Below are positions 9,301 through 20,600 of a stretch of DNA of 64,000 bases, in pieces. The DNA is from Holothuria scabra (lineage: Eukaryota; Echinodermata; Holothuroidea; Aspidochirotida; Holothuriidae), in the NCBI GenBank assembly GCA_037179385.1, contig CM074188.1, positions 19,051,318 to 19,115,317 of the forward strand, given 5' to 3'. The stretch's first letter is position 1. Each line of letters opens with the position of its first letter. Under the pieces are notes generated by a model. That model worked only from the letters and a program-made list of their open reading frames with translations, had not been told where the DNA came from and ran no database searches. The position numbers and the translations under genes are program-made.

Positions 9301-11632
9301 TGCACATTTATCTTCTGTAATTCTGTGCTTCCCCCAAGTGGTTTATTTTGAAAGTAACTGTTCACTATCTTGACAGTGTCCTAACGTAGTTAGGAATAAG
9401 CAAAGCTAGCAAATAACAAGTAATCCTTGAAGGATTAACAAAACAAAAATTTCAAATCACAACATATGTGTGACCAGTGGATCTAATCTAACCTGATTCT
9501 GGTTTGGTTACATGTCCATAGATCTTTAATGTCTCCTCATTGTTGTCTTTCACTTACAGTTCATGTAAATGTTTAAGGAGAACTGACAAAATGTCCTAAG
9601 ACAGTTGGCTCAGGTCATTGGCTAGTAAGGCCAAAGATTCTACATTTTGAAGAAGGGTGAAAGGCTTAAATACACAAACAATGAGTATTTTAAAACCCTC
9701 AGACATAGCTGAAAGTTTCTCTGACATCTCGTGAGAACTATCTACCCATATGTTCACATACGTCACAGCTGGAGAAAAGGCATGGCAGGTTCGACTTGAA
9801 CCAATAAGTTGGAAACTAGGCTGTAAAATTCTTTCTATCTAACTAACTAATTCACGTATGTTACAAGCTGTGCTGCTTTTGACAGACAAAATCTAGTCTA
9901 GTACGCATTTAGTGTAGCTCGCTGAAAAGCAGTTGACAAACCCATGTGTGACTGTTACATAGAAACAATGCTCATTTTTGCCTAGCAGTGGGCGTGGCTT
10001 ACCAATTGCGATGTAATATGAAAGCGCTCTATAGGCGAGTGCTTTATAACATAATGGGTTCGAAATTATTTCTGGGCGTTGGTAGAATCATATTTGTATA
10101 CAATAAAGTAGCGAATAGTCATATTCTTTCACCCTTCCCTTTTTAGGAAAACAAGCAGTACGAAAAAACTGGAACCTAGCATAAACCCTGCAGCTGAAAA
10201 GAAACTAGCAGAGGAAAGGAGAGCTAGACAAAAGGAGAGACTTAATGATATTATGATGTCCCTTTTAGATAAAGTACCCACCAAGCAACGTAAGTATATT
10301 AGTAAACTGTAATAGAAGGTTATCATTTTGTTGGTTGAGCATGAAGAATTCCTGACTGCCTTACAGTGAGTTGATGAGGGGTGGAGGTCAAAGGTCATCT
10401 TGGGTCAGCACATGGTCAAATTCAAGAAACAGTGTTCACACCACATCTCAAGGTTGTAAACTTGGATAAATATCATATTTGCTGTATAGGTGTTTAATAG
10501 TGAAGGTTGTGACCCTATAATTTTTGGTGGAGATCAAGGTCATCTGGGGTCATGAGGAAACTCTGAAAACTTTGGTAGCATGATATTTCAGGATAAGAGG
10601 CTTGGGTAATTTTCATGTTTTGTGGATACTTCATTGTTAAAAGACAGAACCTATCATTTTTAGTGTAGGTCAGATATCATCTGAGGTCATGAACACTCAA
10701 AAATCAGAAAACCTTATTTAACCCCATATCTTGAGGTGGGAAGCTTACTCATTGATTTCATTGTTGGCATGTAGATTTACTGTGTGAAGAAAAAGCCAGT
10801 TTCGTGGTGTTGATCATAAGTCATCTGGCTTCACCATGGGTCAAAACCCCTCAAAATTTGTTGATATTATTTCTCGAGGCTGGAAATTTGGATAGATTTC
10901 ATACTAGGTAGGTAGATGCCTTGTGGTGAGAATAAGCTGTATTACCTTCTGGTGGTTTAACATGACAGGCCTGCCTGTGGCAAGTTGGACAAGAAGAATC
11001 AGTCTATCTTACTGATTTGTTTGTTTGCTTTTTGGTTTCCCCCTATAATCGTTGGGGAAGTTCCACTGTTCAGACCCAGCACAGCTCATGCATGGGTATT
11101 TTTTAACAATACAGTCTCGCAGAAGCCAATTTAAGTTTCCTGGTATCAAGGAACTGCGTAGTTTATTTGGTAAAAGGAATAGTTGTGGCTGGAGTTTTTC
11201 TTAAATCTGGGTGGGCCTTTCCTCTATTGAAGGATGTCTGATGTCACTATGGTTAAATTCTTAAACTGTTAACATTGTGTCTTCAGGTTTGAATAGATTA
11301 AGCAAACTATCTCAAGAATTCCCAAGATTACATATTAACTTCTAGAAACCCGCATTTTATTCCAGCTTGTTTAGGTATCATTTGACCATTGACTTGACAA
11401 ATTGGTTCTAGTGGTTATTACTGGGGAAAATCATCAAAACCACACTGCATTTTTGGATTCTGGTTGTACATCAAAATTTGCAAGTTACTACTATGGTTAT
11501 TGACAAAGAAGCACTCACAAATTAGAACATTACTTTTATTACATTTGTGCAGCTGTGGATTTGAGTTTCTTGCTGGAAGATCGCAAAAGAAGGGGCAAGA
11601 GACCCCCTGTCGCTTTGGATGGATTCTACTAG
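3286..11632 (+). CDS. ASH1L: ASH1L-like histone methyltransferase, C-terminal part (7 exons, 5' end outside window)
   Basis: ASH1-family proteins methylate histone H3 lysine 36 and oppose Polycomb silencing in the nucleus. Seven exons join in frame (3286-3370, 4027-4114, 7257-7423, 8326-8369, 9198-9239, 10147-10289, 11553-11632) to give about 215 residues. Recognised landmarks are [15 protein letters not shown] and FRVPFYEII in the BAH domain, [20 protein letters not shown] at the end of the BAH domain, the [12 protein letters not shown] linker, an [12 protein letters not shown] helix, and the VDLSFLLED tail before the stop. I compared these with the vertebrate ASH1L C-terminus from memory; order and spacing agree. 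Exon phases are consistent at every junction. The SET, bromodomain, PHD and first BAH exons were not found in bases 1-3285 and should lie upstream. Two exons are very small (44 and 42 bp). The gene is convergent with the MARCH-like gene on the other strand. Confidence 0.93.
3420..3435 (+). repeat. poly-G tract
   Basis: A run of about 16 G in the intron after the first recognised ASH1L-like exon. Similar G runs occur near 15470, 29550 and 32705. The length is prone to sequencing error. Confidence 0.8.
4027..4114 (+). CDS. ASH1L: ASH1L-like exon: BAH domain
   Basis: The acceptor is TGACAG|ATA and the donor is AAGG|GTGAGT. It reads [20 protein letters not shown] followed by VMDLYTYCK, matching the FRVPLYEIIPLE and DLYTYCKG region of ASH1L. 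Its 88 bp are 29 codons plus one base. That base completes a glycine codon with the GG that opens the next exon, 3.1 kb away. Confidence 0.94.
4115..7256 (+). other. ASH1L-like intron, largely a tandem-repeat element
   Basis: The intron runs from GTGAGT to TTTTTAG. Its centre (4638-6163) is a repeat array described separately. The remainder shows only short chance ORFs on both strands. Confidence 0.8.
4638..6163 (+). repeat. array of ~145-bp units with TG leader, possibly a mobile element (array 1)
   Basis: The left end is a palindrome pairing GATTCCTTGCC with GGCAAGGAATC, and GGCAAGGAATC recurs at the right end (6153-6163). A (TG)n tract and TGTGACGCTTTTGCTTGTGA follow the left end. About nine units then begin near 4821, spaced 144-145 bp with two of 156 bp. 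Each contains GAGGTCAAAGGTCATTTGGG, CACGATATCTCAAGAACG and TTGAGTAGATGATCCCTA. Five units contain the perfect DR1 AGGTCAAAGGTCA. No coding frame runs through the array. Confidence 0.85.
7257..7423 (+). CDS. ASH1L: ASH1L-like exon: end of BAH domain and linker
   Basis: The acceptor is TTTTTAG|GG and the donor is ACA|GTAAGT. It encodes [20 protein letters not shown], then [20 protein letters not shown] and [10 protein letters not shown]. This is the most recognisable ASH1L stretch in the window. Open reading upstream of 7257 in the same frame is intron sequence, because the acceptor and the homology both start there. Confidence 0.95.
7500..7790. repeat. AT-rich relic with GTCATG motifs
   Basis: Repeated AAAGTCATGAAAATTTT-like segments resemble those at 61550-61610 and 62650-62740. 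This is probably a decayed member of the same non-autonomous DNA transposon group. The ends are unclear. Confidence 0.35.
8326..8369 (+). CDS. ASH1L: ASH1L-like 44-bp exon
   Basis: A 44-bp exon between TTTTGTTGCAG and GTAAGT. It encodes [14 protein letters not shown] plus AG of an arginine codon. It matches the PHYVPDNYKR-GGR segment after the BAH domain. It is too short for an ORF search and is supported by homology, splice sites and phase on both sides. Confidence 0.92.
8465..8657. mobile_element. hAT-like miniature element
   Basis: 193 bp with terminal inverted repeats of about 14 bp: CAGAGATGCCAACTC at the left and the complement of CAGAGATGCCAACATT at the right. CAGRG-type termini are typical of hAT elements. 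The flanks CGTGTG and CGTATG are a near match for a target duplication. It lies in an ASH1L-like intron and has no coding capacity. Confidence 0.6.
9198..9239 (+). CDS. ASH1L: ASH1L-like 42-bp exon
   Basis: A 42-bp exon between a TTTTCCTTCAG acceptor and a GTAAGT donor. It completes the arginine codon and reads [13 protein letters not shown] plus GG of a glycine. PSWK corresponds to SSWK in vertebrate ASH1L. The rest is a poorly conserved basic linker. Confidence 0.88.
9768..9855 (+). mobile_element. SINE 3' part
   Basis: It shares GACTTGAACCAA-AGTTGGAAACT, GGCTGTAAAA and a CTAACTAACTAA tail with fuller copies near 53670 and, inverted, near 58145. Only the 3' half is recognisable. Confidence 0.55.
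9905..10040. mobile_element. single arm of the foldback element seen at 1441-1642
   Basis: GCTGAAAAGCAGTTGACA, then TTTTTGCCTAGCAGTGGGCG and TGGCTTACCAATTG, match one arm of the 1441-1642 element (complement of its right half). No opposite arm is visible, so it is a truncated or solo copy. Confidence 0.5.
10147..10289 (+). CDS. ASH1L: ASH1L-like exon: basic helical C-terminal region
   Basis: The acceptor TTCCCTTTTTAG precedes the exon and a GTAAGT donor follows. It encodes [20 protein letters not shown], then [20 protein letters not shown] and DKVPTKQ plus one base. This parallels the RRHNQRERLNQILLNLLEKI stretch of ASH1L and probably forms a charged helix. The final C starts a proline codon finished by the next exon. 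Confidence 0.92.
10375..10975 (+). repeat. diverged AGGTCA-type tandem units (array 2)
   Basis: About four degenerate units related to array 1, each with a GTCA-AAGGTCATCTGGGGTCA-like core. The first contains GGAGGTCAAAGGTCATCTTG. It begins about 85 bp after an ASH1L-like exon, in the last coding intron. No TG leader is present. Confidence 0.6.
11553..11632 (+). CDS. ASH1L: ASH1L-like last coding exon and stop
   Basis: The acceptor is TTTGTGCAG. The exon reads (P)[18 protein letters not shown] then VALDGFY and [12 protein letters not shown] aligns with the VTYLLEE motif near the vertebrate C-terminus; residues after the arginine cluster are divergent. The 3' untranslated region follows directly. 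Confidence 0.92.
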
Positions 11633-12440
11633 GCAGCTGTCAAAGAATGAACTCGTGCTAAATCAAATGAAGGAAACTATGGACAGAAATGGTGCTAACT
11701 GACAGTGTGAATTTTTTTTTGAGTAGTGGTGTCAGAAGTGGGATGATTGAAATGATTGTGCACCTCTGCAATCAGTGCTGGACTTAGAACTTCCTTGATG
11801 TGCTCACTCAGAAAAGTGAAAGATGTGCTATGCATGGGAACACTTGTCAGTTTGTCAACTTTGATTCTGGTAGTCATAAAGATAAGGCACACATTCCTTC
11901 CTTTGTGTGGCACATGGTAACAGAAGTGGGATGATAGGAAATATTTTAAAAATATTTTTGAGTATTCAGAACAGGACCTGCATTTGGTTTTGTAATCATG
12001 GTGACAGCATTTTCCAGATGAGAAAGTGACAAAGTTATGATATTGTACAAGTACTTATGGCGATATTTTGTGCCACTTGTTGTCATTTTGAAATATTCAG
12101 TTTATTTTGGAGGGGAGTCAGAAAGTATTTTGTGAAATGTTATTGTCCCACAAGCTAAACACTGGAAGTCAATTTTTAAGGTGACACAGTGTACTTTTTT
12201 TCTTTTTTTAAAATTCTTTGGTTTTCTAAGTCTGCATTGATTTCAAATCATTGTGAATGCCTGTAAAGAATTTTATCATTTTAGATCCATGATCAAAGGG
12301 AGTAACTTTCTTACATCTGTAACCATTTTTTTTATTTTATCTTTTATCTCTGGTGCAATTCTTGTTTATAAAAAATGTTGGCTTTCTGTGAATGTTCAGC
12401 TTGACTATTAAAACAGTAAAATTGTTTTGTCCTGTGTTGC
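11633..12440 (+). other. probable ASH1L-like 3' untranslated region
   Basis: There is no open reading frame of note after the stop codon. An ATTAAA hexamer lies about 770 bp downstream with a T/GT-rich stretch just after it, so the UTR may end near 12430-12440. Later AATAAA hexamers (13309-13314 and 16285-16290) could serve a longer transcript. The end is inferred, not seen. Confidence 0.5.
12407..12412 (+). terminator. candidate polyadenylation signal ATTAAA
   Basis: ATTAAA is the commonest variant of AATAAA. It is followed within 15-35 bases by TTGTTTTGTCCTGTGTTG, a good GU-rich downstream element. It is the first well-formed site after the ASH1L-like stop. Confidence 0.45.
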
Positions 12441-15400
12441 AAATTTTCCCCTTATCATCATACCAACTGTGGATAATTTTTGCATTAAGGAATCCCCTCT
12501 GTGAGAGATGTTAGAAAGGATAATACTACACAAACTGTACATGTTACTTTATCATAGACAGTTAATGCAAACTATTTGTTGAATTTTATATTGATAATGG
12601 ATTTAAAAAATTTTACGTTTTGGAGGAGAGAGAGAGAGAAAGATAAGTGATAGTTTGGAAGGTGGTGATATGATTCAGGTGAACGCATCAAGGGAACACA
12701 CAAACGGTAGGACACTGTACTTGATTGGTAATCAGGTGTTTATATCCAAGGCTTGATCAGGCTTGAAAGTGCTTCTTGAATTCCAATGGCTACCCCCTTC
12801 CACTTGCTAAAAATGACCAAAGTTGAAAGTGTACAGCCATAGTGTGTCATACACTTTGAGCTCCTTGTGGCTCTCCAAGCCACAAAGACATTGAATTTTG
12901 TGAAACAAAAAGTCATTCAATATTCTTAACATTGTGCCATTGAGAGTAGAACATGTCTAGTATTATCCAAGGTATTTATCCCTAAGGAAGTAAACTTTGA
13001 TGAAATGGCAGTCATGGAGTGATCGTTAAGTTCTGTTGAGTATCCCATTTGGGAACCTAAGCAGATTGAGGTGTACTGCCATTTTTGATATTTCTGTAAC
13101 AGTAAACTCTCCTCAAGAGTCACCTTAAACTTATTTTGAAACAACAGCTGAATCTCCTTCATTTCTCTGCAAAAGTATCTTGCATGATATTAATTGGGAA
13201 CTCCCGCTGAAAAATAAGAACACTCTGACTTGACGTATTAAAAGTAGAGGTAGGTTGTAATAAAAATTCTACTTATCAGCAACTGCTACCACTTCTAGAC
13301 TTACACTTAATAAATTGCCAGTGAGGAACTTTGGTCCAGTTGGTTGCACAACAGATAAGCTCTGTGTGCACAGCTATAAATCTTTTATTTTATCTCAGAA
13401 AGTCCAAGCTCAATTGGATTAGATAAGAGAGAAACACTTCAAATGATTCCAAAAGTGGGAACTGAATTTTTAAGCAGAGGAGTACCTAATGTTTCAGGAC
13501 TTATATTGCATGTATAAACTAGAAAAAACAGTTGCTGCTAACAAAATTTACAGTTGAGAATTAAGAATTCTTTCACATGATTCAGTCCACTAGACTATTT
13601 CAAAATGTGGTGAACTACATTTTTACCTTTAAATATTTGATTTCTATTATGCCAGCCTTGCTGTTGTTTATAAAGACAGTACAAATAAAAATTTCCTTTT
13701 CCTGTTTTTCGCAGTTATTTCAGGTATTTTTTTTTTTTTTTTTTATGTATGTCATTCAAACCCATGATTAGTGTCTGGAATACTCATTATCAAAAATGCT
13801 GAAGGCTTAGTTGATTGACAAGGAAGGAAGACTCCTTCATTAAATATTTATTAGATATACACATCTCTCTTTGTGAACTGTCATTGACAAACTTGCCCAA
13901 CTTTTGATTTGAAAATGTGAAGCAACATGAGGTATAATGTTTGAAGGATAAATGGCTGTAGACCTAAGCATGACGTGTGAAAACTCTTGTTGCATGATAC
14001 CATAAAACTTGACTATCAGTAAAAACTGACCAAAATAAAAAGAGTATCATGGAATGTGAGGAATTATTATTATTATAAGTGGAAAAAGTTGTGCGTTTGT
14101 ATGCAGCTTGGTATAGATCATGGAAAGTAATTTTCACTAAAGGAATATTTATGTGTAAGAACTTATCAATGCATGTTGAAATCTCCAACATGTTGTGTAA
14201 TATTGAAATCTATTGAGGTTTAACAACTGAGACAAATAGCTGTAGGACCTTGAGAATTTCATTCAGGCTTGACTGAGAAAAAAAATCAAGAAAGTCAATC
14301 CCATAACATCATGTAGGTTTAATACATTAATAGAAGTCTTCAGGAAGGAGGCAGACAAAACATCAGAAAAATGAACATGTTATGCTGAAGTAGGAAGGAT
14401 GTTATACTTCCTGTTAGATGGCTATGATTATCTCTACACTGGATCATGCTGGTAATGCAAGTTTTCACCAAGCCAAGACAGGTTTGCATATATTTATAAT
14501 GTGTTAAAGACATCATTTTGTATCAGAAATTGTCCAAAACCATGTAGCTTTTAACTGCGAAGGATTCATTGGTGAGAGGCCACTTGCTCGCAAACTTCTT
14601 AATTAGTTCTCTAACAGTACTTTCATGCTAGAGAGTTCATTGAGGCAGTGGAAAAAAGGTAGTGGCTGGCTGGACTCAAATAAATTCATCAGGAAATGGG
14701 CTGTAAACCTCCATCAAACTAACTCGAGGGGGTGGTCAGATCCACATTAGATCCTTGAGATTAAAGGTTATGCTTTCACACTTGATCTCACACACAGTGA
14801 ATCTGACCTGTGGTACCATTTTGCTTGGTTCTCAGCATTAGAAAAGGAGTAGGAAAAACAAGCGAGTCTGCCACAATTGAAAAAAAGCCTTTGGCCAGCC
14901 TTACTTAAACCGATTGGTAATCAGTTAACTAATTAATGCAGGAAAGAATCAAAGTGTACATTATTAGTTCAAATACAGCATACCACATTCCGTACTACCT
15001 GTTACTACTGCATAATCCATATAAATCCATTATTAAAACAGTATGGAGTTAAATAATGAAGATCTTTTAACAATGCAGTTTCTAGTGCTGACAGGGATTT
15101 ATTTCCTTGTGAAGTATTATACTATTTGGACTGGAAATATCAGATTTGATCCCTTGGTTGAACCTAAGTGGTGAAAGCACTCAAAACTACTGTGAATCAA
15201 ATCAAGTGGAGGGGAGGGGGTGGGATGACGCTAGAAGTGAATAGCAAGTTTTAGCCATCTCAAGCTGGCAACTAATAATCCAGAATCTATCAGGGAACTT
15301 CCTGTTCAGGTATCTCATTAAAGGGGTTTGCCCCTTGAAAGACTATTTGCTCAATAGAGCAACAAGGTTTGTTTAAACGGGGGTTAACTGTCATAATTAC

Positions 15401-16640
15401 CGAGACAAGCTCCACCTGAGAAAATGCCCTGTTCTTGGGTAACATCTGTCTTATTCAATTCTAGCAGCTGGGGGGGGGGGGGAAGGTTCTTCCAAATACT
15501 TGTAATGAGATTTTATCTAGAGCAATGCTAGTGACCTCATTATTCCATTGGTTTTTAGATGTAAGGTGACAAAGGGTTATTAAGTTGTTTTCATAGTGTA
15601 TTAGCATGTTCAGGCAGATGTATTGAAGGATTTGGAAAGTGTGCTGTGACAGACACATATGCATGTATTGTATTCATCTGGTCTACAAGGTGAATAATTT
15701 TCATTGCACTTGGAGAAAGCAAACAACCTTTTAAGTGCTTGTAATTTTATCATGGAACCCATGTAAAGATCACTCGTTTATTTAATACCAGATGAGCATT
15801 GGTGCATTTGGTCTCATAAGTGGGTGAAAGTTTCTTTAGCTGTACAGGGGCAAAGCTTAAAAAAATGTTACCTTGCTACTTTTAGTATTTTTTACTTTAA
15901 AATATTTTTTAAAAGGTTTTAAATTTTCTTTCGTTACACACTGTGTGTTCTTTGTTGTTCGGTGTCTGTCTTTAAGGCCTATTTTTTATAAGCTCTTTTG
16001 TATAAATTTTGTTTTCTGGAAGGCTCTTTTTTGTGTAAAATTTCTGACAAATGTGCTGATGAGGTTAAACTACCATTTTCTATTTTTGTTGTTATTCTTG
16101 AGAATATTGTATTCAGAATTTTTGTGGAATTAAAAAAATTGATTTTAAGGCACTTCTTCCAAAGGAAATTAATTCTTGTTTCGTTTTATTCTCTAAGTAT
16201 GTCCATATTTGGAAATGATAAATACATTTTATGATAGATATTATGAATCTGAAATCTATGGACAGAAGGAGCTTTAATGTATATAATAAAGTTGCAAGAT
16301 GAGTAAACAACTCCTAGTCTACTTGGTTTTTTATTGTTGAGAGTTACAACAGTAAATACTAATAGCTGTGTAATATAAGTAGACTAAAAAGGAGCTCAAC
16401 CTCTTAGGAACCTAGGGCAAGCCCAGAACTTGAATTTAGTTTAGACCAGAAAGCCAAACTTGTTTGCCATTCCTTGCTGTTGAAATGAATGTTATTTTCA
16501 AATTCAACCTGAAAGTGTTATTTTGTAAGTCACTATTAACCATACGGTTCACCTTCTTAACATGGATAATGCACGTTCTACAGTGTATGAATGAAATATC
16601 TCACTGTTACACTTCTTATGATACCCTTTTGGCCACTGGT
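12441..16640. other. region downstream of ASH1L-like gene, no gene seen
   Basis: AT-rich sequence without a supportable exon. It contains SINE-like fragments near 14640-14720 and 14815-14940, a GA dinucleotide run at 12626-12640, T and G runs, and two AATAAA hexamers that could end a longer ASH1L-like transcript. Confidence 0.55.
14815..14940 (+). mobile_element. SINE-like fragment
   Basis: It reads AGGAGTAGGAAAAACAAGC, CCACAATTGAAAAAAAGCC and TTTGGCCAGCCTTACTTAAA in the order of the SINE body at 53700-53850. A second, weaker fragment with GGAAAAAAGGTAGTGGCTGG lies at about 14650-14720. Confidence 0.5.
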
Positions 16641-17625
16641 GAGTGCTGACTTAAATATGAGCAATGCACATGTTCAGTGATACTTTCCTCACAGTTCACC
16701 CTTTGAGATATTGTGTTTACCAAGGTTTTGCCCTTCTGACCAAGGCTGACCCCTAGTGACCTTTGACCTCTTTCAAAATGACAGCATTCATTAACTTAGT
16801 ATGGGCAATGCACATTCATAATCTGGAGATAATTTGGTCACAAGGTTTCTACCATTCTGACCTCTGGTGATTCCAAATGGCCTATGACCTAAGTATGTCA
16901 AAAACTACGGGCATATTACATACCGAGTGTGACATCCCTCACAAACACATCTTGAGATAAGGTTCTTACAAGGTTTTGACCTTCTGACTTCTGGTGACCC
17001 CACATGACCTTCGACCTCTACTGAAAATGATAGGTTATGGGCAATGCACATGCAAAGTATGATCCCTTACTGTTGTCCACCTTAGATATTGCAAGGTACT
17101 GACCTTCTGAATTCTAGTGACTCCAAATGACCTTAAACATTCACCAAAAGTTATAGGGTTCAGCTACTCTATGTGTGGTCAAGTATGAGATCCCTCATTG
17201 TTAACTATCCTGAGATGTTGTGTTAACAAGCTATTACACAAGGAACTTACCATTTGGATCTCTGGTGACCTTTGATTTCCACAAAAAAAATAGAAATCAT
17301 CTGCAAAATATGACTAACCCCCACACTAAAAATATGAGGTTAGTCACATTTACCATTCCTGAGATATTGGGTAAACAAGATCATCTGAAAGCTGGTGATG
17401 CCAAATGACCTTTTACTATCACCAGAAATGAAAGGGTTCATTTACCAAGTATGAGATCCCTCATTGTTACCCTCCTAGTGTATTTAACATTTGACCAACC
17501 AACACACTAAATGTAAGCCACACTCACCATTCTTGAGGTAATATGCTTGTAAGGAAAAGCATCACATACACACATACTTGAACACACAAACACATGACAT
17601 CATGATCCCAAAACCAAAAGTGAGC
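16640..17625 (-). repeat. AGGTCA-type array with CA/TG leader (array 3, reverse orientation)
   Basis: Read on the - strand it starts with ATGATGTCATGTGTTTGTG, a TG-rich stretch and ATGTGATGCTTTTCCTTAC. About six diverged units with AAGGTCA-like cores follow. This is the same order as array 1, confirming a common element. The units are more decayed than in arrays 1 and 4. Confidence 0.7.
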
Positions 17626-20600
17626 ACTGCACCCCTCCCCCTCCCCAACAGGGTTGCTCCTGGACAATGCCCCATTCCCCTTAGTCAATATCCACTCAGG
17701 CAATTCAAAAGTTTCCTGGTACATGCTATATGTCATGGTTGGGCTGTCCAACAGGACCTTTCTCAGAGTTGTGTCATTCTTCACAGAATGTATTAAACCA
17801 AAAGAATCAGTTTTTTCTTGGCTTGAATCTTCTCTATTTATTTGCTCAATGTTCTTGGAACTACAAAATATTAAACATTATACAGAATTTCATTCTGTGA
17901 ATATACAACATTTGAACAGCCAATATGCAACAAAAACATTCCAAATGCCTTCTGCAAATGACACATCGGCAAACATCTCCAAAATACACAAGAAAAAGTT
18001 TTAAAAACTTGAATGCAAAGCTACGTATATATATAACCTCTGGTCTTAGTATTTATATCTATACTCATATCACATTTTAGCACACAACCGATTGGATAAC
18101 ATCCGTTTTTGCAGGCACTCTGTAAGTTTTTCAAACTTAAGTGAAAATAGGAAATTTTGCAATTAAATAGAAAGTATACTTAAAATAACAGGAATGATGC
18201 TTTTCCTTCAAAATTTCAAAAAACACTTTTAAAACTAAATTGTAATTTCCCCTCCCTTTTAAGTATTTCCCTACTAAAAGACATCCGGAAGATTTTCCCA
18301 AAGGCAGAAGACATATTTCAACAGTAAAGAAGGATTTTTAATTAAATTGATTTCAAATGCCATACACCCTTGGTTGCCAAACAAGTAAGGATTAATAGTT
18401 TTAGTTTTTTCACAAGAGCTTTTAATGAGAATTTTTACTGTTTAAAAAACATTCCTTCTCATTGAAGAAAACTGAAAGCAAAGGAAGTATAAGGAACAGT
18501 CAGGATCAGGGCAAACATGTGTTCCCTTTCATCCTTAAAGCCAGTTAACTGAGTAACTCTCGGAGTAAAGCGTCAGCATTATTCTTGATCATCTCATATG
18601 ATCAAAACAGACTTGTCACACAGGCCTTGAATTTTGTGAGGCAAGAGCATGCCATGAGGAAGGTGATCTTTTGCACACCTAGATGAAGAATGGGAGCTCA
18701 TAAAAACCTTAAGTTTAATAAAACAGCACACCTACCATACTCCTTGATTTCCCAAGGAGTGTGATTTGTAGCACACCTGGAAAATCTAAAACTCAAGGCA
18801 TGGGCACATGTCAGGAGTGGTCAAATATATATAGTTCTCGGTGATATCACATTTAAGCATTAGCAAATCTCATGTCTGAGGGCAAGCCTCTACATACATA
18901 TAGGGGTTGAGCTCAAACATGGCTGAAATAGGCCAGGTGAAAAGCTTCTACGATGTCGGGTGAGAACTATTTACAGTTCAAATAATGATGGACCATGCGT
19001 AAGCACAGGATGCTCAAGTGGTGAGTGGTGAGTTATTGGTGGATGCATCCTCCAATCTCATACTATCCTGCTCTGACCCACGTATCCAGAGTTGTTAAAC
19101 CTTGTTCATTCATATACAGCAATATTTTGATTTAAAAGATCAAACAAAATTTCATTTTGTATGTGAATAACTACATTGAAAAAATTTTGTATGTGAATAA
19201 CTACATTAAAACACCACAACCCAAAGTAAAAAGTAGCAGCCTAAGGTGAGTGTGTTTGTCCATTACTGTAACTTGATCACAGGATAACACAAAGTCACCT
19301 CACCATAAAAGACAAATAGAAGTTGTGGATATTGCAAAGTACAGTATGAATAAACTCACTACAGACATTGTATATGGTACAAACTAACACTTGAAATTGA
19401 ACTAATTTTAAGAACATAATCATAAGTATTAATAAGTGGTTTAACATCATCTGAAATGGCCACTAGATGCAGGGATTTCACATTCACCAAGTTTGCCTAC
19501 AAGAGGTGAATCTTTGTTTTTCAATCTCTACTTATCTGTTTCAATGAAAAAAATTTAATTAATGCGTTCATCATGGCACATGTTGTTTTGTTGTGTTTGT
19601 GACCCATTGTGCAGCGAACATGTCATATTGATTCTAAGAAGGCACTACTCATTGCTGAAGTAATTAACTGACCCTACAAATAGTAACTATGGTAACCATT
19701 GCCACCCACACCCCCCCCCTCCCCTCTTACACCACCGATGGTTCTAGTGCTACATTGTATGGTAATACATAATCAGCTTTTGTTTGTAGTAAGGCTGCAT
19801 TACCACTTAATTGCCACATTTTGATAGCAGTGTTGTACCATATCTACAAACTGTGCAACAACATTGGCTTTTTCGTTCTTCCTGATAAACCTTCACCCAC
19901 ATGCTATAAATGATCGTCAACTTTTAAGCTTGAGTATTTACAAACTCCCATTAATAAAAAAAAAAAAAAAAATGAAAAAAAAAAAAAGGCGGCATGGGCC
20001 TTACAGCTGCAACGTGAAAAACAATTTTTACAGTCTCTAATTAGCTTAACTAAGGCTTTGTATTCAATACCATCTAGAAAGAGCATGGTGGTATATCTAC
20101 ATGAATTCCTCCATAGCTGCCAATTTGTTGCCATGACAACTACAAAATATTGCACACTTTAAACAAACTCTGTGTAATAGTGTTCTGCCTTTGACAACAG
20201 AGTATTTGAAACAAATAGTCATGTACCTTTGAACACATTTTACAACAAATAAAAACAAACATGATGGCTGGCAGATGGATGTGGAGGCAAACATGCTGTA
20301 TAGAGTATCAAACAATTTATTCAATCAACCTAGAAGGGAAAATTGTTTTGATCAAACCTGTTTTGTAAGAATGCTGCAACCAACAACCATGGGAATCCTT
20401 TTCAAACAGAACTTTTTCCAAACAGCAAGTACAAAGGATTGTGAGATAAAGGTTTGGTATCCTTCAATTTTGTCAATGGCATTTTTCTATGGACAAATAC
20501 CATATATATTGAATTCTATCACACAATTCTCAGCTATCAGTAATTGGAAAAGGGTATATTTGTAGGCAATTTTTGGTACACTGTGCCACCCTAAAGAAAA

